Shown piece after piece: positions 20,699-29,818 of a stretch of DNA of 64,000 bases (the stretch's first letter is position 1; the number at the start of each line of letters is the position of its first letter). Source of the stretch: Pseudopyrenochaeta lycopersici (Eukaryota > Ascomycota > Dothideomycetes > Pleosporales > Pseudopyrenochaetaceae); the NCBI GenBank assembly GCA_003313425.1, contig NHZP01000055.1, positions 186,001 to 250,000 of the forward strand. The letters run 5' to 3'. The position numbers were made by a program, and so were the translations under genes. Under the pieces are notes generated by a model. The model saw only the letters and a program-made list of their open reading frames with translations. It searched no databases and had not been told where the DNA came from.

Positions 20699-23143
20699 AT
20701 GCGGCTTCTCAGAGCCAACTCCGACGGTAGCTTCAGCCTAACATGGTTTGCTGGCGGTCGAATTCCCCGTTACGCCATCCTTTCACATAGATGGGAGGAG
20801 GATAACCAAGAAATCACCCTTGAGGACCTGTCGAATGGTGTAGCAGGTAGTAAAAAGGGCTATAGAAAAATCCAGTTTTGCGGAGAACAAGCCAAGAATG
20901 ACGGATTGGAATTCTTTTGGGTCGACAGTTGTTGCATCGATAAAACAAGTAGCGCTGAGCTTTCAGAGGCGATTAATTCGATGTTCCGCTGGTACCGAAA
21001 GGCTGATAAATGCTACGTCTACCTCTCAGACGTTACCGCAGGTAACTGCTCTCAGCCTCAATGGCAGTCAGCTTTTAGGCAAAGCGCATGGTTCACTAGA
21101 GGTTGGACGCTTCAAGAACTTCTTGCTCCGCCATCGGTTGAATTCTTTTCTCATGATAACGAGCGGCTTGGTGATAAAGTCTCGTTGGAACAGCAAATTC
21201 ACAAGGCCACTGGGATCGCAGTTCGGGCACTTCAAGGAATGCCTTTATCTCAATTCAGCCTAGATGAGCGACTACAATGGATGGTAAACAGGAAAACCAC
21301 CATTGAGGAAGATTTTGCATATTGTCTACTTGGAGTACTAAACATCCATATGCCGCTCCTCTATGGGGAGGGAGCAGAGAACGCGTGTGTTCGGCTTCTT
21401 GAAGAGATAAATAAGCGTTCAGATGTCTATATATTTCGCCAAGGTAGGTCCGCATTTTACATAATCAAGGAGGCTAGACGGCTGATTCATAAAATAGACT
21501 GGTATGGGGTCAAGACTGATCCGACACCACTACTCTTAGCTGCAAGGCTCGGAATAGTGACCTTAGTCAAGCTGTTGCTTGAGGGCGAGGCTAGGGTTGA
21601 TTTAGAAGACCCTTGGTCCGGTCGGACACCGCTGTCATGGGCGGCTGAGGGAGGTCACGAGGCTGTAGTCAAGCTGTTGCTTACGACGGGCAAAGTCGAC
21701 GTCAACTCAGGGGATAAGGACGGTCGCACGCCGCTCTCATGGGCGGCTGAGGGAGGGCACGAGGCTGTAGTCAAGCTGCTGCTCGCGACAAGCAAGGCCA
21801 ATGTCGACTCGGAGGGCAGGTACTTGTACGAGGGTCGCACGCCACTGTCGTGGGCGGCTGAGGGAGGTCACGAAGCTGTGGTCAAGCTGCTGCTCGCGAC
21901 GGGCAAAGTTGACGTCGACTCAGGGGATAAGGACGGTCGCACGCCGCTGTCATGGGCGGCTGAGGGAGGGCACGAGGCTGTAGTCAAGCTGCTGCTCGCG
22001 ACGGGCAAGGTCGACGTCGACTTGAAAGATACGGGCGGTCGCACGCCGCTGTCGTGGGCGGCCGAGGGAGGTCACAAGGCTGTAGTCAAGCTGCTGCTCG
22101 CGACGGGCAAAGTTGACATCGACTCGAAGGATAAGGGCGGTCGCACGCCGCTGTCATGGGCGGCTGAGGGAGGTCACAAGGCTGTAGTCAAGTTGCTGCT
22201 CGCGACAGGCAAAGACGACGTCGACTTGAAAGATACGGACGGTCGCACGCCGCTGTTGTGGGCGGCCGGGGGAGGGCACAAAGCTGTAGTCAAGCTGCTG
22301 CTCGCGACGGGCAAAGTTGACGTCGACTCGGGGGGTTGGTACGACGGTCGGACACCGCTATCGTGGGCGGCCGGGGGAGGGCACGAGGCTGTAGTCAAGG
22401 TGCTGCTCACGACGGGCAAAGTCGACGTCAACTCAGGGGATAAGGACGGTCGCACGCCGCTGTCGTGGGCGGCCGAGGGAGGACACGAGGCTGTAGTCAA
22501 GCTGCTGCTCGCGACGGGCAAGGTCAACGTCGACTCGAAGTGTGGGTACGGTCGGACGCCGCTGTCGCGAGCGGCCGGGGGAGGACACGAGGCTATAGTC
22601 AAGCTGCTTATCGCGACGGGCAAGGTCAGCGTCGACTTGAAGTGTGGGTACGGTCGCACGCCACTGTCGTGGGCGGCTGAGGGAGGTCACGAAGCTGTAG
22701 TCAAGCTGCTGCTCGCGACGGGCAAAGTTGACGTCGACTCAGGGGTTAAGGACGGTCGCACGCCGCTGTCGAGGGCGGCCGAGGGAGGGCACGAGGCTAT
22801 AGTCAAGCTGCTTCTCGCGACTGGTAAGGTAGACATCGACCTGGAGGGTGGGTACAAGCGTCGGACACCGCTGTCATGGGCGGCTGAGGGAGGTCACGAG
22901 GCTGTAGTCAAGCTGTTGCTCACGACGGGCAAAGTCGACGTCAACTCAGGGGATAAGGACGGTCGCACGCCGCTGTCATGGGCGGCTGAGGGAGGGCACG
23001 AGGCTGTAGTCAAGCTGCTGCTCGCGACGGGCAAAGCCTACGTCGATTGGAAAGATACGGACGGTCGCACGCCGCTGTCGTGGGCGGTCGAGGGAGGGTA
23101 CGAGGCCGTGTCCAAGCTGCTAGAATCCTTCGGCTCCAGATAA
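20699..23143 (+). CDS. HET-domain protein with ankyrin-repeat array
   Basis: An 814-residue protein of the fungal incompatibility/NLR-like family, in which HET domains trigger cell death after recognition events (family knowledge). The start is the ATG at 20699 (MRLLRANSDG), the usual HET opening. The HET domain covers about residues 15-165, with YAILSHRW, FFWVDSCCIDK, SMFRWYRKADKCYVYLSDV and WFTRGWTLQELLAP; DFAYCLLGVL and MPLLYGEGAENA follow. From residue 309 (21623) come 14 nearly identical 34-37-residue ankyrin repeats (core RTPLSWAAEGGHEAVVKLL), with a diverged repeat before and a partial one after. No NACHT or NB-ARC domain is present, so HET is joined directly to the repeats. Repeat identity extends to DNA level. 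The gene is intact and bracketed by inverted repeats. Confidence 0.92.
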   Translation: MRLLRANSDGSFSLTWFAGGRIPRYAILSHRWEEDNQEITLEDLSNGVAGSKKGYRKIQFCGEQAKNDGLEFFWVDSCCIDKTSSAELSEAINSMFRWYRKADKCYVYLSDVTAGNCSQPQWQSAFRQSAWFTRGWTLQELLAPPSVEFFSHDNERLGDKVSLEQQIHKATGIAVRALQGMPLSQFSLDERLQWMVNRKTTIEEDFAYCLLGVLNIHMPLLYGEGAENACVRLLEEINKRSDVYIFRQGRSAFYIIKEARRLIHKIDWYGVKTDPTPLLLAARLGIVTLVKLLLEGEARVDLEDPWSGRTPLSWAAEGGHEAVVKLLLTTGKVDVNSGDKDGRTPLSWAAEGGHEAVVKLLLATSKANVDSEGRYLYEGRTPLSWAAEGGHEAVVKLLLATGKVDVDSGDKDGRTPLSWAAEGGHEAVVKLLLATGKVDVDLKDTGGRTPLSWAAEGGHKAVVKLLLATGKVDIDSKDKGGRTPLSWAAEGGHKAVVKLLLATGKDDVDLKDTDGRTPLLWAAGGGHKAVVKLLLATGKVDVDSGGWYDGRTPLSWAAGGGHEAVVKVLLTTGKVDVNSGDKDGRTPLSWAAEGGHEAVVKLLLATGKVNVDSKCGYGRTPLSRAAGGGHEAIVKLLIATGKVSVDLKCGYGRTPLSWAAEGGHEAVVKLLLATGKVDVDSGVKDGRTPLSRAAEGGHEAIVKLLLATGKVDIDLEGGYKRRTPLSWAAEGGHEAVVKLLLTTGKVDVNSGDKDGRTPLSWAAEGGHEAVVKLLLATGKAYVDWKDTDGRTPLSWAVEGGYEAVSKLLESFGSR
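21623..23130 (+). repeat. Tandem ~102-bp ankyrin-coding repeats
   Basis: Fifteen units, mostly of 102 bp (a few 105-111 bp), lie head to tail. They are near identical in DNA over the helix-coding part (CGCACGCCGCTGTCGTGGGC recurs), while the loop between units varies (KVDVNSGDKDG, KVDVDLKDTGG, KVNVDSKCGYG). This pattern points to repeat shuffling by recombination. Confidence 0.92.
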
Positions 23144-23332
23144 TTCTCTCCCTCCCATCCCACTCACCTGCTCTTGTATATGCCGTACAATAATGACGGG
23201 AATGTTCTATAAGAGCAAAAGCAAGCGCAAAGCGCAACGCTGCAACGCAAGTGCGTGTTGCTGTTCGGTGAGTCATGCTCGAAATAAGCCCCGAACCCAG
23301 CGGTCCGACCCGAGTCACGATGGTAACATAAG

Positions 23333-23385
23333 GCGGCAAATTGCCAAAATACCACTGCTTGGCGTAAAAATTGCCCATCTACCAC
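23333..23385 (-). repeat. Right arm of inverted repeat flanking HET gene
   Basis: Reverse complement matches 20320-20370 closely (shared core ACCACTGCTTGGCGTAAAAA). It is followed by related units with CCCATCTACCAC and CCCCAAATACCACTG up to 23465. Confidence 0.7.
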
Positions 23386-23465
23386 TATTTTTAGTACAGA
23401 ACCACACACGTGACATCAGCTCGAAAAATTGCCCCAAATACCACTGTTTCTGACCCAAATACCAC

Positions 23466-23553
23466 GGGCAACACTATGGACCACCCACTACTTTATTTTG
23501 GACCACCCATCGCACAGGCCACTGCATCAGTGCGCTCGTATTCGTCTGAAAAC
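23466..23553 (+). repeat. Solo MULE terminal repeat
   Basis: GGGCAACACTATGGACCACC… through GTGCGCTCGTATTCG copies the left end of the MULE at 17406. No partner arm or transposase follows, so it is an orphan end or the remnant of a deleted element. Confidence 0.8.
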
Positions 23554-23664
23554 GACGATGCCTCTGCTGACTAAAGTAATAAAAACCTGAACACGTTCAG
23601 AATGGAGTAGAACTGGATCTGAACAGTGATGGAAGTTGACGAACGAACTTAACACTCCTGGGAG

Positions 23665-23828
23665 AACACTCCTGGGAGATGCCTAAAATAGCACTCCTGA
23701 TGATCTAAACGACGATATCCTGGGAGAACACTCCTGGTAGAACACCCAGGAGTGCTATGTTTAGGCATCTCTCCCAGGAGTGTTCTACCAGGAGTGTTCT
23801 TCCAGGATATCGTCTATGTTTAGATCAT
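23665..23828. repeat. Two interleaved inverted repeats (A-B-A'-B')
   Basis: Segment A (23665-23699) is inverted as A' (23747-23784), and segment B (23700-23745) is inverted as B' (23780-23828). All contain the motif ACTCCTGGGAGA or its complement, and further half-motifs follow to 23855. The order A-B-A'-B' is a pseudoknot topology rather than a simple hairpin. Confidence 0.85.
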
Positions 23829-23994
23829 CTCCCAGGCTAGGCATCTCCCAGGAGTTGAGATATGGCTTTGGAACGGGACCATGTCCAAAGTCCCACCAAT
23901 CTGGATGCAGAACACCACCACCACCAAACCCAGGCCGTACCCCGTAGACCCAGACTTTGTTTGCCCAGTGACCGAAACCGAGTCCCTATGAATA

Positions 23995-24670
23995 CAGTGA
24001 CCCCGCAAAAGTTTCCGCCGCACTAGCGCGACGCGTTCCCTCACAACATCTCCTTCTCAGCTTTCAAGTATCATAACTATGCCACCACAACGCCGAATTT
24101 TACAAGAAATAGACAGAAATACGCGCAGAGGCGCCCTAATTTAACAGTCCAGCAGCGGGATCAGATTACTGGGATGCTGCATGGTGGTTCTACGGTTGCT
24201 CAAGTTGCTGACGCGTATGGCCGGAGTGAACGTGCTATACGCGACCTCAGGAAGAAATATCACCAAACAGGCACAACTGCAGATAAACCTCGCAGCGGCC
24301 GGCCACCTATACTATCGCTTTATCAAAAGAAGATCATCTATCGCAAAGCACGCGCGCAACCAAAAGTTAAGTATAAAGAGCTAGCTGAAGTGGCAGTGGT
24401 TGTGAATCCAGATGGCACCTCTTCGAAGCCGCCTAGCTCTAGCACACTATCCCGATACCTTTAAAGACAAGGCCTTACTAAATCTCCTTGTAAAAAGCGT
24501 CCTAGGCTCCATCGCGGGGATGCGTTGAGGCGCCTCAAATTCTGCAAGGAGTACTCTCAATTCCTATGGCATCAGCGCACGCTCAAGTTCTCTGACGAAT
24601 GCTTAGTTCAGAAGGGCTTAGGGCAAAACTAAGAGTGGGTGTTTCAAAATTCACAAGAGAAATGGAAGAT
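23995..24670 (+). pseudogene. Tc1-like transposon relic
   Basis: The sequence begins after a TA (23993-23994) with CAGTGACCCCGCAAAAGTTT, a Tc1-type terminus. A frame near 24170-24464 gives a helix-turn-helix (TVAQVADAYGRSERAIRDL), then RSGRPPILS and a second DNA-binding part. After a TAA there follows KFCKEYSQFLWHQRTLKFSDECL, which resembles the start of the DDE domain with the first Asp. Multiple stops and a missing 3' half make it a truncated relic. Confidence 0.7.
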
Positions 24671-24739
24671 AATAATGCTCTAAACCTATAGCTGCGGTAA
24701 AAAGGTATCATGAGATAGAGGCCACGTACGGCTTGATTG

Positions 24740-25275
24740 TCGACATGTCTGGCCTTCAGGAAACGGTCGACAAGGGGAAAGTTACCATAAAGGAAGCCAA
24801 CAGATCAGGTGTCTCTATGCTATCAACCTCGACCAAGTCCTTTGGCTCTGAACCACATACCAGGAAGGCCGCTCTAGCCTCAACTGAATGAAAACAGTGG
24901 GAGCAAGCCATACATGAAGAATACAATAGCCTGCTCGAAAACCAAACCTGGGAACTAGTGGATCGACCAGCAGACTGCAAAATATTTACCGGCCGATGGA
25001 CTTTCAAGCGGAAATTTGGTTCAAATGGAGAAGTTACTCGACACAAGGCACGAGGATATATGGTCTCGACTTCGACGAAACATATGCCTCAGTAGTGAAG
25101 TCAGCATCCTATCGCATTCTCTTTGCGCTCCAAGCTCGATATGGCTAGAAGTGCCATCAAATGGACATCAAGACAGCTTTTCTAAACGGTGGTCATGAAC
25201 ATGAAATCTTTGTTGAGCCACCAGACGGGTACCCAGAGACAAACGGCCAGGTTCTTTTGCGGCAGCAACACGGTT
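24740..25275 (+). pseudogene. Copia reverse-transcriptase fragment
   Basis: The translated pieces QAIHEEYNSLLENQTWELV, GRWTFKRKFGSNGEVTRHKAR, then in other frames ETYASVVKSASYRILFAL, MDIKTAFLNG and EIFVEPPDGYPE are the N-terminal part of a copia reverse transcriptase. Stops and frame changes interrupt it. There is no LTR or remaining pol, so it is an old truncated copy. Confidence 0.8.
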
Positions 25276-26336
25276 TAAGGCCAACTCGCCAGCATGGTTC
25301 GGCTTGTATTGTTATTGATTGCTGACCAGTAATATCGTTTGCCTATCTGAGGATGCTGCAGACGTTTAGCGCTTGACTCCGTACGGAAGGTGGAGCAGAG
25401 CAACCCGTGGTGGGTTCGATCGCCGCGCAACCAGTGGTCTTCCAAGCAAGACCGCATGTCATTCAGAGACTATTCCCTTTACGAACAACACCACTCATCG
25501 TCGAGAAGTGGCCACTCCTTTTCCGAACGAAGCAACTCAGCATGATGCGACCTATTGCATCAAGCGGTGACATCGCTGCGTCTCCCACCAGCGTCGGCCA
25601 GGACACAGCTTATCTTACCGTTACAATGTGGGAAACCCCTAGCTGTTGGGATGTGTCAACGGCATTGTTCAGCGAACGAGACTTGGTCATCAGCACCACT
25701 TGATTGAGGAATGTCCCGGAAGCCTGACCGTGCGGGGAGAAATATCAAGAAGGTGAGGCAACGGCAAGGAGAGGCAGATCGGTCTTCATGATCTCACATA
25801 AGAAGGTAAGGTTTTCGCGAAGAACCGGTGAAGCTTACAATAAGCAAGGTAAAATTTACTCCGGCTCGAGCGAGCTACGCCCTCTCGACGATTGGTCATG
25901 TGGTATTGTCCTAAATTGTCAAGCGTGTCTACCAAGCGTCAAAGCGAGTCCGAAAGGCTTACCACGAACGTGGACAATTAACGAGGTCCCATTCTAGTCC
26001 CGGCTGTGGATTCCGTTTCTGGTGCCTAGTTTTAGAACTCGCTCCTCTACTTTGACTGCATCCTTGTCGGATGGCGGTAAATGTCTTAGGCAGGTTCGAA
26101 TCCGGGTTTCTCGGTCCATTGGTCCATGATGCTGGGACGAGAAAGCTCAAATCCAGAGACGAATGGTCTGTCAAGATTTGACGATCCGGACGAGGAGAAG
26201 AAGACAACGTTACCCGCTCGCAAGGCCTTGTGCAACCAGTTCACCGCATGCAGGCTGTGTGTAAGCCTAGGACACCTGCAGTCACGTGGTTTACTACTCA
26301 ATAATCCGTCCATTCCTACATGTATATTAGCCCCAC
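25276..26336. other. No recognisable gene
   Basis: Several overlapping frames but none with a domain I recognise. Two short sequences resemble tRNA B-boxes (GGTTCGATCGC near 25410 and GGTTCGAATCC near 26096), but no tRNA fold could be built around either. Confidence 0.35.
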
Positions 26337-26417
26337 GGTGGCTTGGTGTAGTGGTCAAACACCTGGCAGAGGACCTTGCTGTCGCAAGACCTAGGTGGTT
26401 CGAATTCAGCAGCCATC
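26337..26417 (+). repeat. tRNA-like sequence, possible SINE or tRNA relic
   Basis: An 81-nt segment has 7-bp acceptor-like ends (GGTGGCT / AGCCATC), an A-box-like TGGTGTAGTGG with a possible 4-bp D stem, and a B-box-like GGTTCGAATTC. The T stem is poorly paired and no normal anticodon arm is visible; instead there is a hairpin CTTGC-TGTC-GCAAG. It is therefore more likely a tRNA-derived repeat or decayed gene than a working tRNA. Confidence 0.35.
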
Positions 26418-26976
26418 AAAAAGCACCTTTGTGCGCTGACCCAGACCCACTTCCTAAAGCGACCTCGCTTAAAGAAGGACATTCTTTCGCGAGGGACTAG
26501 TAAGGAGACCGAAGGACGCCAGAGCAACGGCACGAATGCAAAATGACTGCCCGATACAGCATTGTTCCTGCTGGAGGCTCCAAACCATAAAAACAGATTA
26601 CTTCATTTATCAAAGGTTGACTTCTTCTGAGGTCCACTGGCCCGGCTTGAAGGCTCGTGCACTGAGCGGGCCAATCACGCCTAATGCCTTTGACCGCTGC
26701 GTCCTCCTGGCGGCAAAAAGGCCCAAATATGGGAATGCGTCTCGCAGACGTGGCGCCGCCGCGGCATCGTTGAAGGGCAAGATTGTTGCAACAATGAGTC
26801 CGGCTGTGGAGAAGCATCTCTGTGTATATAGTGCACCTGTGTTGCCTTCGTTGTGGCGAAGTATTCACATTCGCCCCCAGTACACAATTATTGACAGCTC
26901 AATTTGATAATTCAGTCTTGCCTGATTTGATATCTAAGAGACCCTCGGTTGCTAATTGGCTACTTCATTCGATCGA
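26418..26976. other. No recognisable gene; upstream of C2H2 gene
   Basis: Nothing with protein similarity was seen. It probably contains the promoter of the C2H2 gene, but no element can be specified. Confidence 0.35.
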
Positions 26977-28037
26977 ATGGCTTCCAAACCACCCTACCGC
27001 GATCAAAGCACCTTCACCGGGGAGATATCGGACCTGCCGGAACACAGCACATATGGATCGACGGCACTGAGCCATGTCTGTGCCCTTCCTTCTGTCTTGC
27101 CTGATCATCTTTGTCCTGATGACAGATTAGCCTCGAGCAACGGCACGTCCACCCTATCAGAATCAACCTCTGGGCAACCGACCCATGAATTGGCTGATGG
27201 CTTCGAAGAATGTTCGTACTTCCACACTATTCCACTCTCTAACTCCTTTCAACACCTCTGATGTTGCATCAGCATACACTTTCCATGGCACTTCAGCATC
27301 CAGCACCAGCTTTGCCGCATCTTTAGGGTCCGGCGTTGTTACCCAGTATGAAACAGATCCGTGGCTTCCACACAGCAATCCTGCACGGCTGCAACCATAC
27401 GGCAACTTACCCAGTGTCGCATGGGACTTGCGTGACTTGAATCTATTTGGTGACGTGGAAACATGCCAGGCGCCCTTCAAAGCGTCGCAAGAAGTGGAGG
27501 ATGTTGTCGTAGATTTTACCAGGTATACTATTCCTAAGGACAATCACACGTCACCTGGCTAATCTTGGATACAGGTTCGCTTCGATGACTACTCGCTCTC
27601 CTGAGCAATCAGAGAGTAGCGCGACCATGTTGCCCGGAGATCAGGCTTCCAGGAATTTGACTGGTATCCTTAACACAGGGCCTCAGGAACTTGACTTCGA
27701 ATATTCTCTCCCCCCAGAAGCGTCGGGCGAGACGTCGACTTCAATCTTTGCTACCGTGCAGGGCATTGCTGTTCCCGAAGATGCATTTGCTACTATTGGC
27801 ACCGTGCTCAAGAATGGCAAGTTCAAGTGCAATCAGAGGCGCTGCGCCCTCAGGACCTTCAAACGTCCAGCGGAACTTAGGAGACATCATACGACTACCC
27901 ACGCTGACCAAAAGCCTAAGTTCTGGTGCGCTGTTCAGTCGTGCGAGCGCAGCGAGGGTGTAGGATGGAAGTCGTTCCCGAGAAAGGATAAGTTATGGGA
28001 CTACGTCCAGAATATGCACAACAACGATGCATCTTAA
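26977..28037 (+). CDS. C2H2 zinc-finger protein, probably three exons
   Basis: Proposed exons are 26977-27211, 27273-27522 and 27575-28037 (about 315 residues). The second intron (52 nt, GTATAC…TACAG) is well supported because it joins the frames exactly. The first (61 nt, GTTCGT…CATCAG with CTCTAAC inside) is plausible but less certain; without it the gene may start at a later ATG or be frameshifted. The N-terminal part is Ser/Thr/Pro-rich. The C-terminus has paired fingers: FKCNQRRCALRTFKRPAELRRH with a later H, then FWCAVQSCERSEGVGWKSFPRKDKL with H near the end. This is the usual fungal arrangement for a nucleic-acid-binding regulator. Targets are unknown. Confidence 0.65.
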
Positions 28038-28286
28038 GGAGAAGGACGAGTACAGTCCAGTCAGAGACGTGGTGCGGCACGGCCTCAAGAACGATGAAAA
28101 TGGACCTGTTATTTCTCGAGTAAACAGTCACCGGACGGACGATATTCGTTTGTTTGGAACGCGTTGTTAGGGTCGGCTAGAAACCATATAAGGTAATGGT
28201 AGCAGGGAAACAATGTCACTACGTAAATGGTAGCATAAATAAATAGGAAGAATATGTAGCCTTGTGAGCTCTTCAGAGTGGCCTTG

Positions 28287-28454
28287 TGTCAGATTGTCAA
28301 ATACAAGGAAAGAGCGATAAATAGTAGGACCGATAACTAGTGCGATCTACGGAACCTCCGGAAGCAGAGGAGCTATAGAAGAAAGCAGCAGACAGAACAC
28401 AATCAAAAAAAAATCCAATTTTTCTGACCAAAAAACATTCATTAAATTCTGACA
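28287..28454 (+). repeat. Copia 5' LTR
   Basis: Starts TGTCAGATTGTC and ends TTCTGACA; matched by 33365-33531. Preceded by target duplication CCTTG. Confidence 0.95.
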
Positions 28455-28491
28455 ATTAAGAGTCTCACTGACCCTATAGCGAGCGAGGACT

Positions 28492-29818
28492 ATGTCTCAC
28501 GCAAATATTACCGGCGTACGCGACGCTACGATAATCCTCACCGACTACACGAACTACACGCCATGGTTACTACAACTAAAAGCAAAAGCAGAGTTCCACG
28601 ACGTATGGGCAATCGCAGACCCTGATGGAACTAGAGAACCTTTGCTGGAACCGATCCCTCCAGTCCTACCACGATTAGCTGACTACGTACCGGCTGTAAT
28701 CCAACGACCGGCACCCAGCGCGCCGTCAAACTCTCGAGGTAACCGGGTTTGGATCATCAAGCCAGACATTGAGATCAAACCCGTCCCGAACCGATGCAAC
28801 TCCAGCTACACCGACGAAACTATCGGACTTATCACCTGAAAGCCAGGAAACATACAAGGCCGATCGAGATGACTACAAGGTACAACTCGAAGCCTACAAG
28901 ATCGACGAGAAGAAATACGACAGAGAACGGGCTAACTATCGGTTACTTGCAACACACATTCAGAGCACTGTATCAGCGCACATTCAGCGCAACTGCTGCC
29001 TCCCTGGTACCACGATTCGCCAATGGATTGTTGATATCCGAAGGACAGTAGGAATCAACCCACTCGAAGAACGCCAACGAGCACGAACAAGATATCACAA
29101 TGCATTGAAGCCAATGAGGACCCCAGTAAACTGGGATATCTGGCTTGCCGAATACGATCGAGCAGCAACTGACGCTGAGACCGAAGGAGTCGCGGAGGTA
29201 CAACATAATGACGATATTATAGAAGATTTCTTGTCGGCAGTGGAAAAGGTAGCACCTATGTGGGTGACTGCCTTCTCTAGCCAGGTGGCCAGAGGTGACC
29301 CAGACCATGACAGAAAAGAAATGATGAAACTCTTCCGGGAGCATATGAGCCGCTCCTACCCACAAAAGGGCAAGCAGAAGAGCGCTTTCGCTGCTGGAGA
29401 CGCTGCATACCCCGCTGGCGGTGAATCCGACCAGGGCGCACAGAGGGACGCCTCCGGTGTAGCTGAAGAAGCATCATCAGCCTTACGGGGCAAGAACCGT
29501 GGTAGAACCCGGGGAAAACGCAAATTTGGGCAAAGCAGCACCAGATCCAAGCATTCCTCTCTGGAGGATACGGCGGCAGTCGAAGGCACAACATGCCATG
29601 CTTGTGAACAGCGCCACAATCTTTTCGATTGTTTCTATCTAAACGAAGATAAAGCACCTGCGTGGTTTACACCAGATTCAAGGATAGCCAAACTCGTTGA
29701 GTACAAAAGAAAGTATGACCCAGAGCTAATCAAATTATTAGACTCAAAGCGCCAACGATCCAAGACGCCGCTGATTAAGAATTCGCACACACCAACCCCC
29801 GAAGTCATAAAAGATTGA
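28492..29818 (+). pseudogene. Copia gag, one frameshift
   Basis: The ATG at 28492 opens a gag frame (YTPWLLQLKAKAEFHDVWA is typical of copia gag). The frame is lost by 28839, while the neighbouring frame continues from about 28745 with PTKLSDLSPESQETYKADRDD and the rest of gag to a TGA at 29816-29818. A one-base change between 28740 and 28840 explains this. Near the end CHACEQRHNLFDC is a reduced zinc-knuckle-like motif. Gag would form the virus-like particle. The TGA is followed in the same frame by protease and pol, with the context TGA CTA. Confidence 0.85.

Noticed and set aside
22174..22690. Long open frames antisense and out of frame to the ankyrin array
   Set aside because: They arise because the 102-bp repeat period is a multiple of three, which keeps shadow frames open.
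21623..23130. A CRISPR-like array
   Set aside because: Regular ~102-bp repeats with variable segments are in-frame ankyrin codons of a eukaryotic gene, with no spacers or cas genes.
26030..26110. Possible tRNA gene with GGTTCGAATCC
   Set aside because: The B-box is good but the T stem does not pair and no A-box or acceptor stem fits at the right distance.
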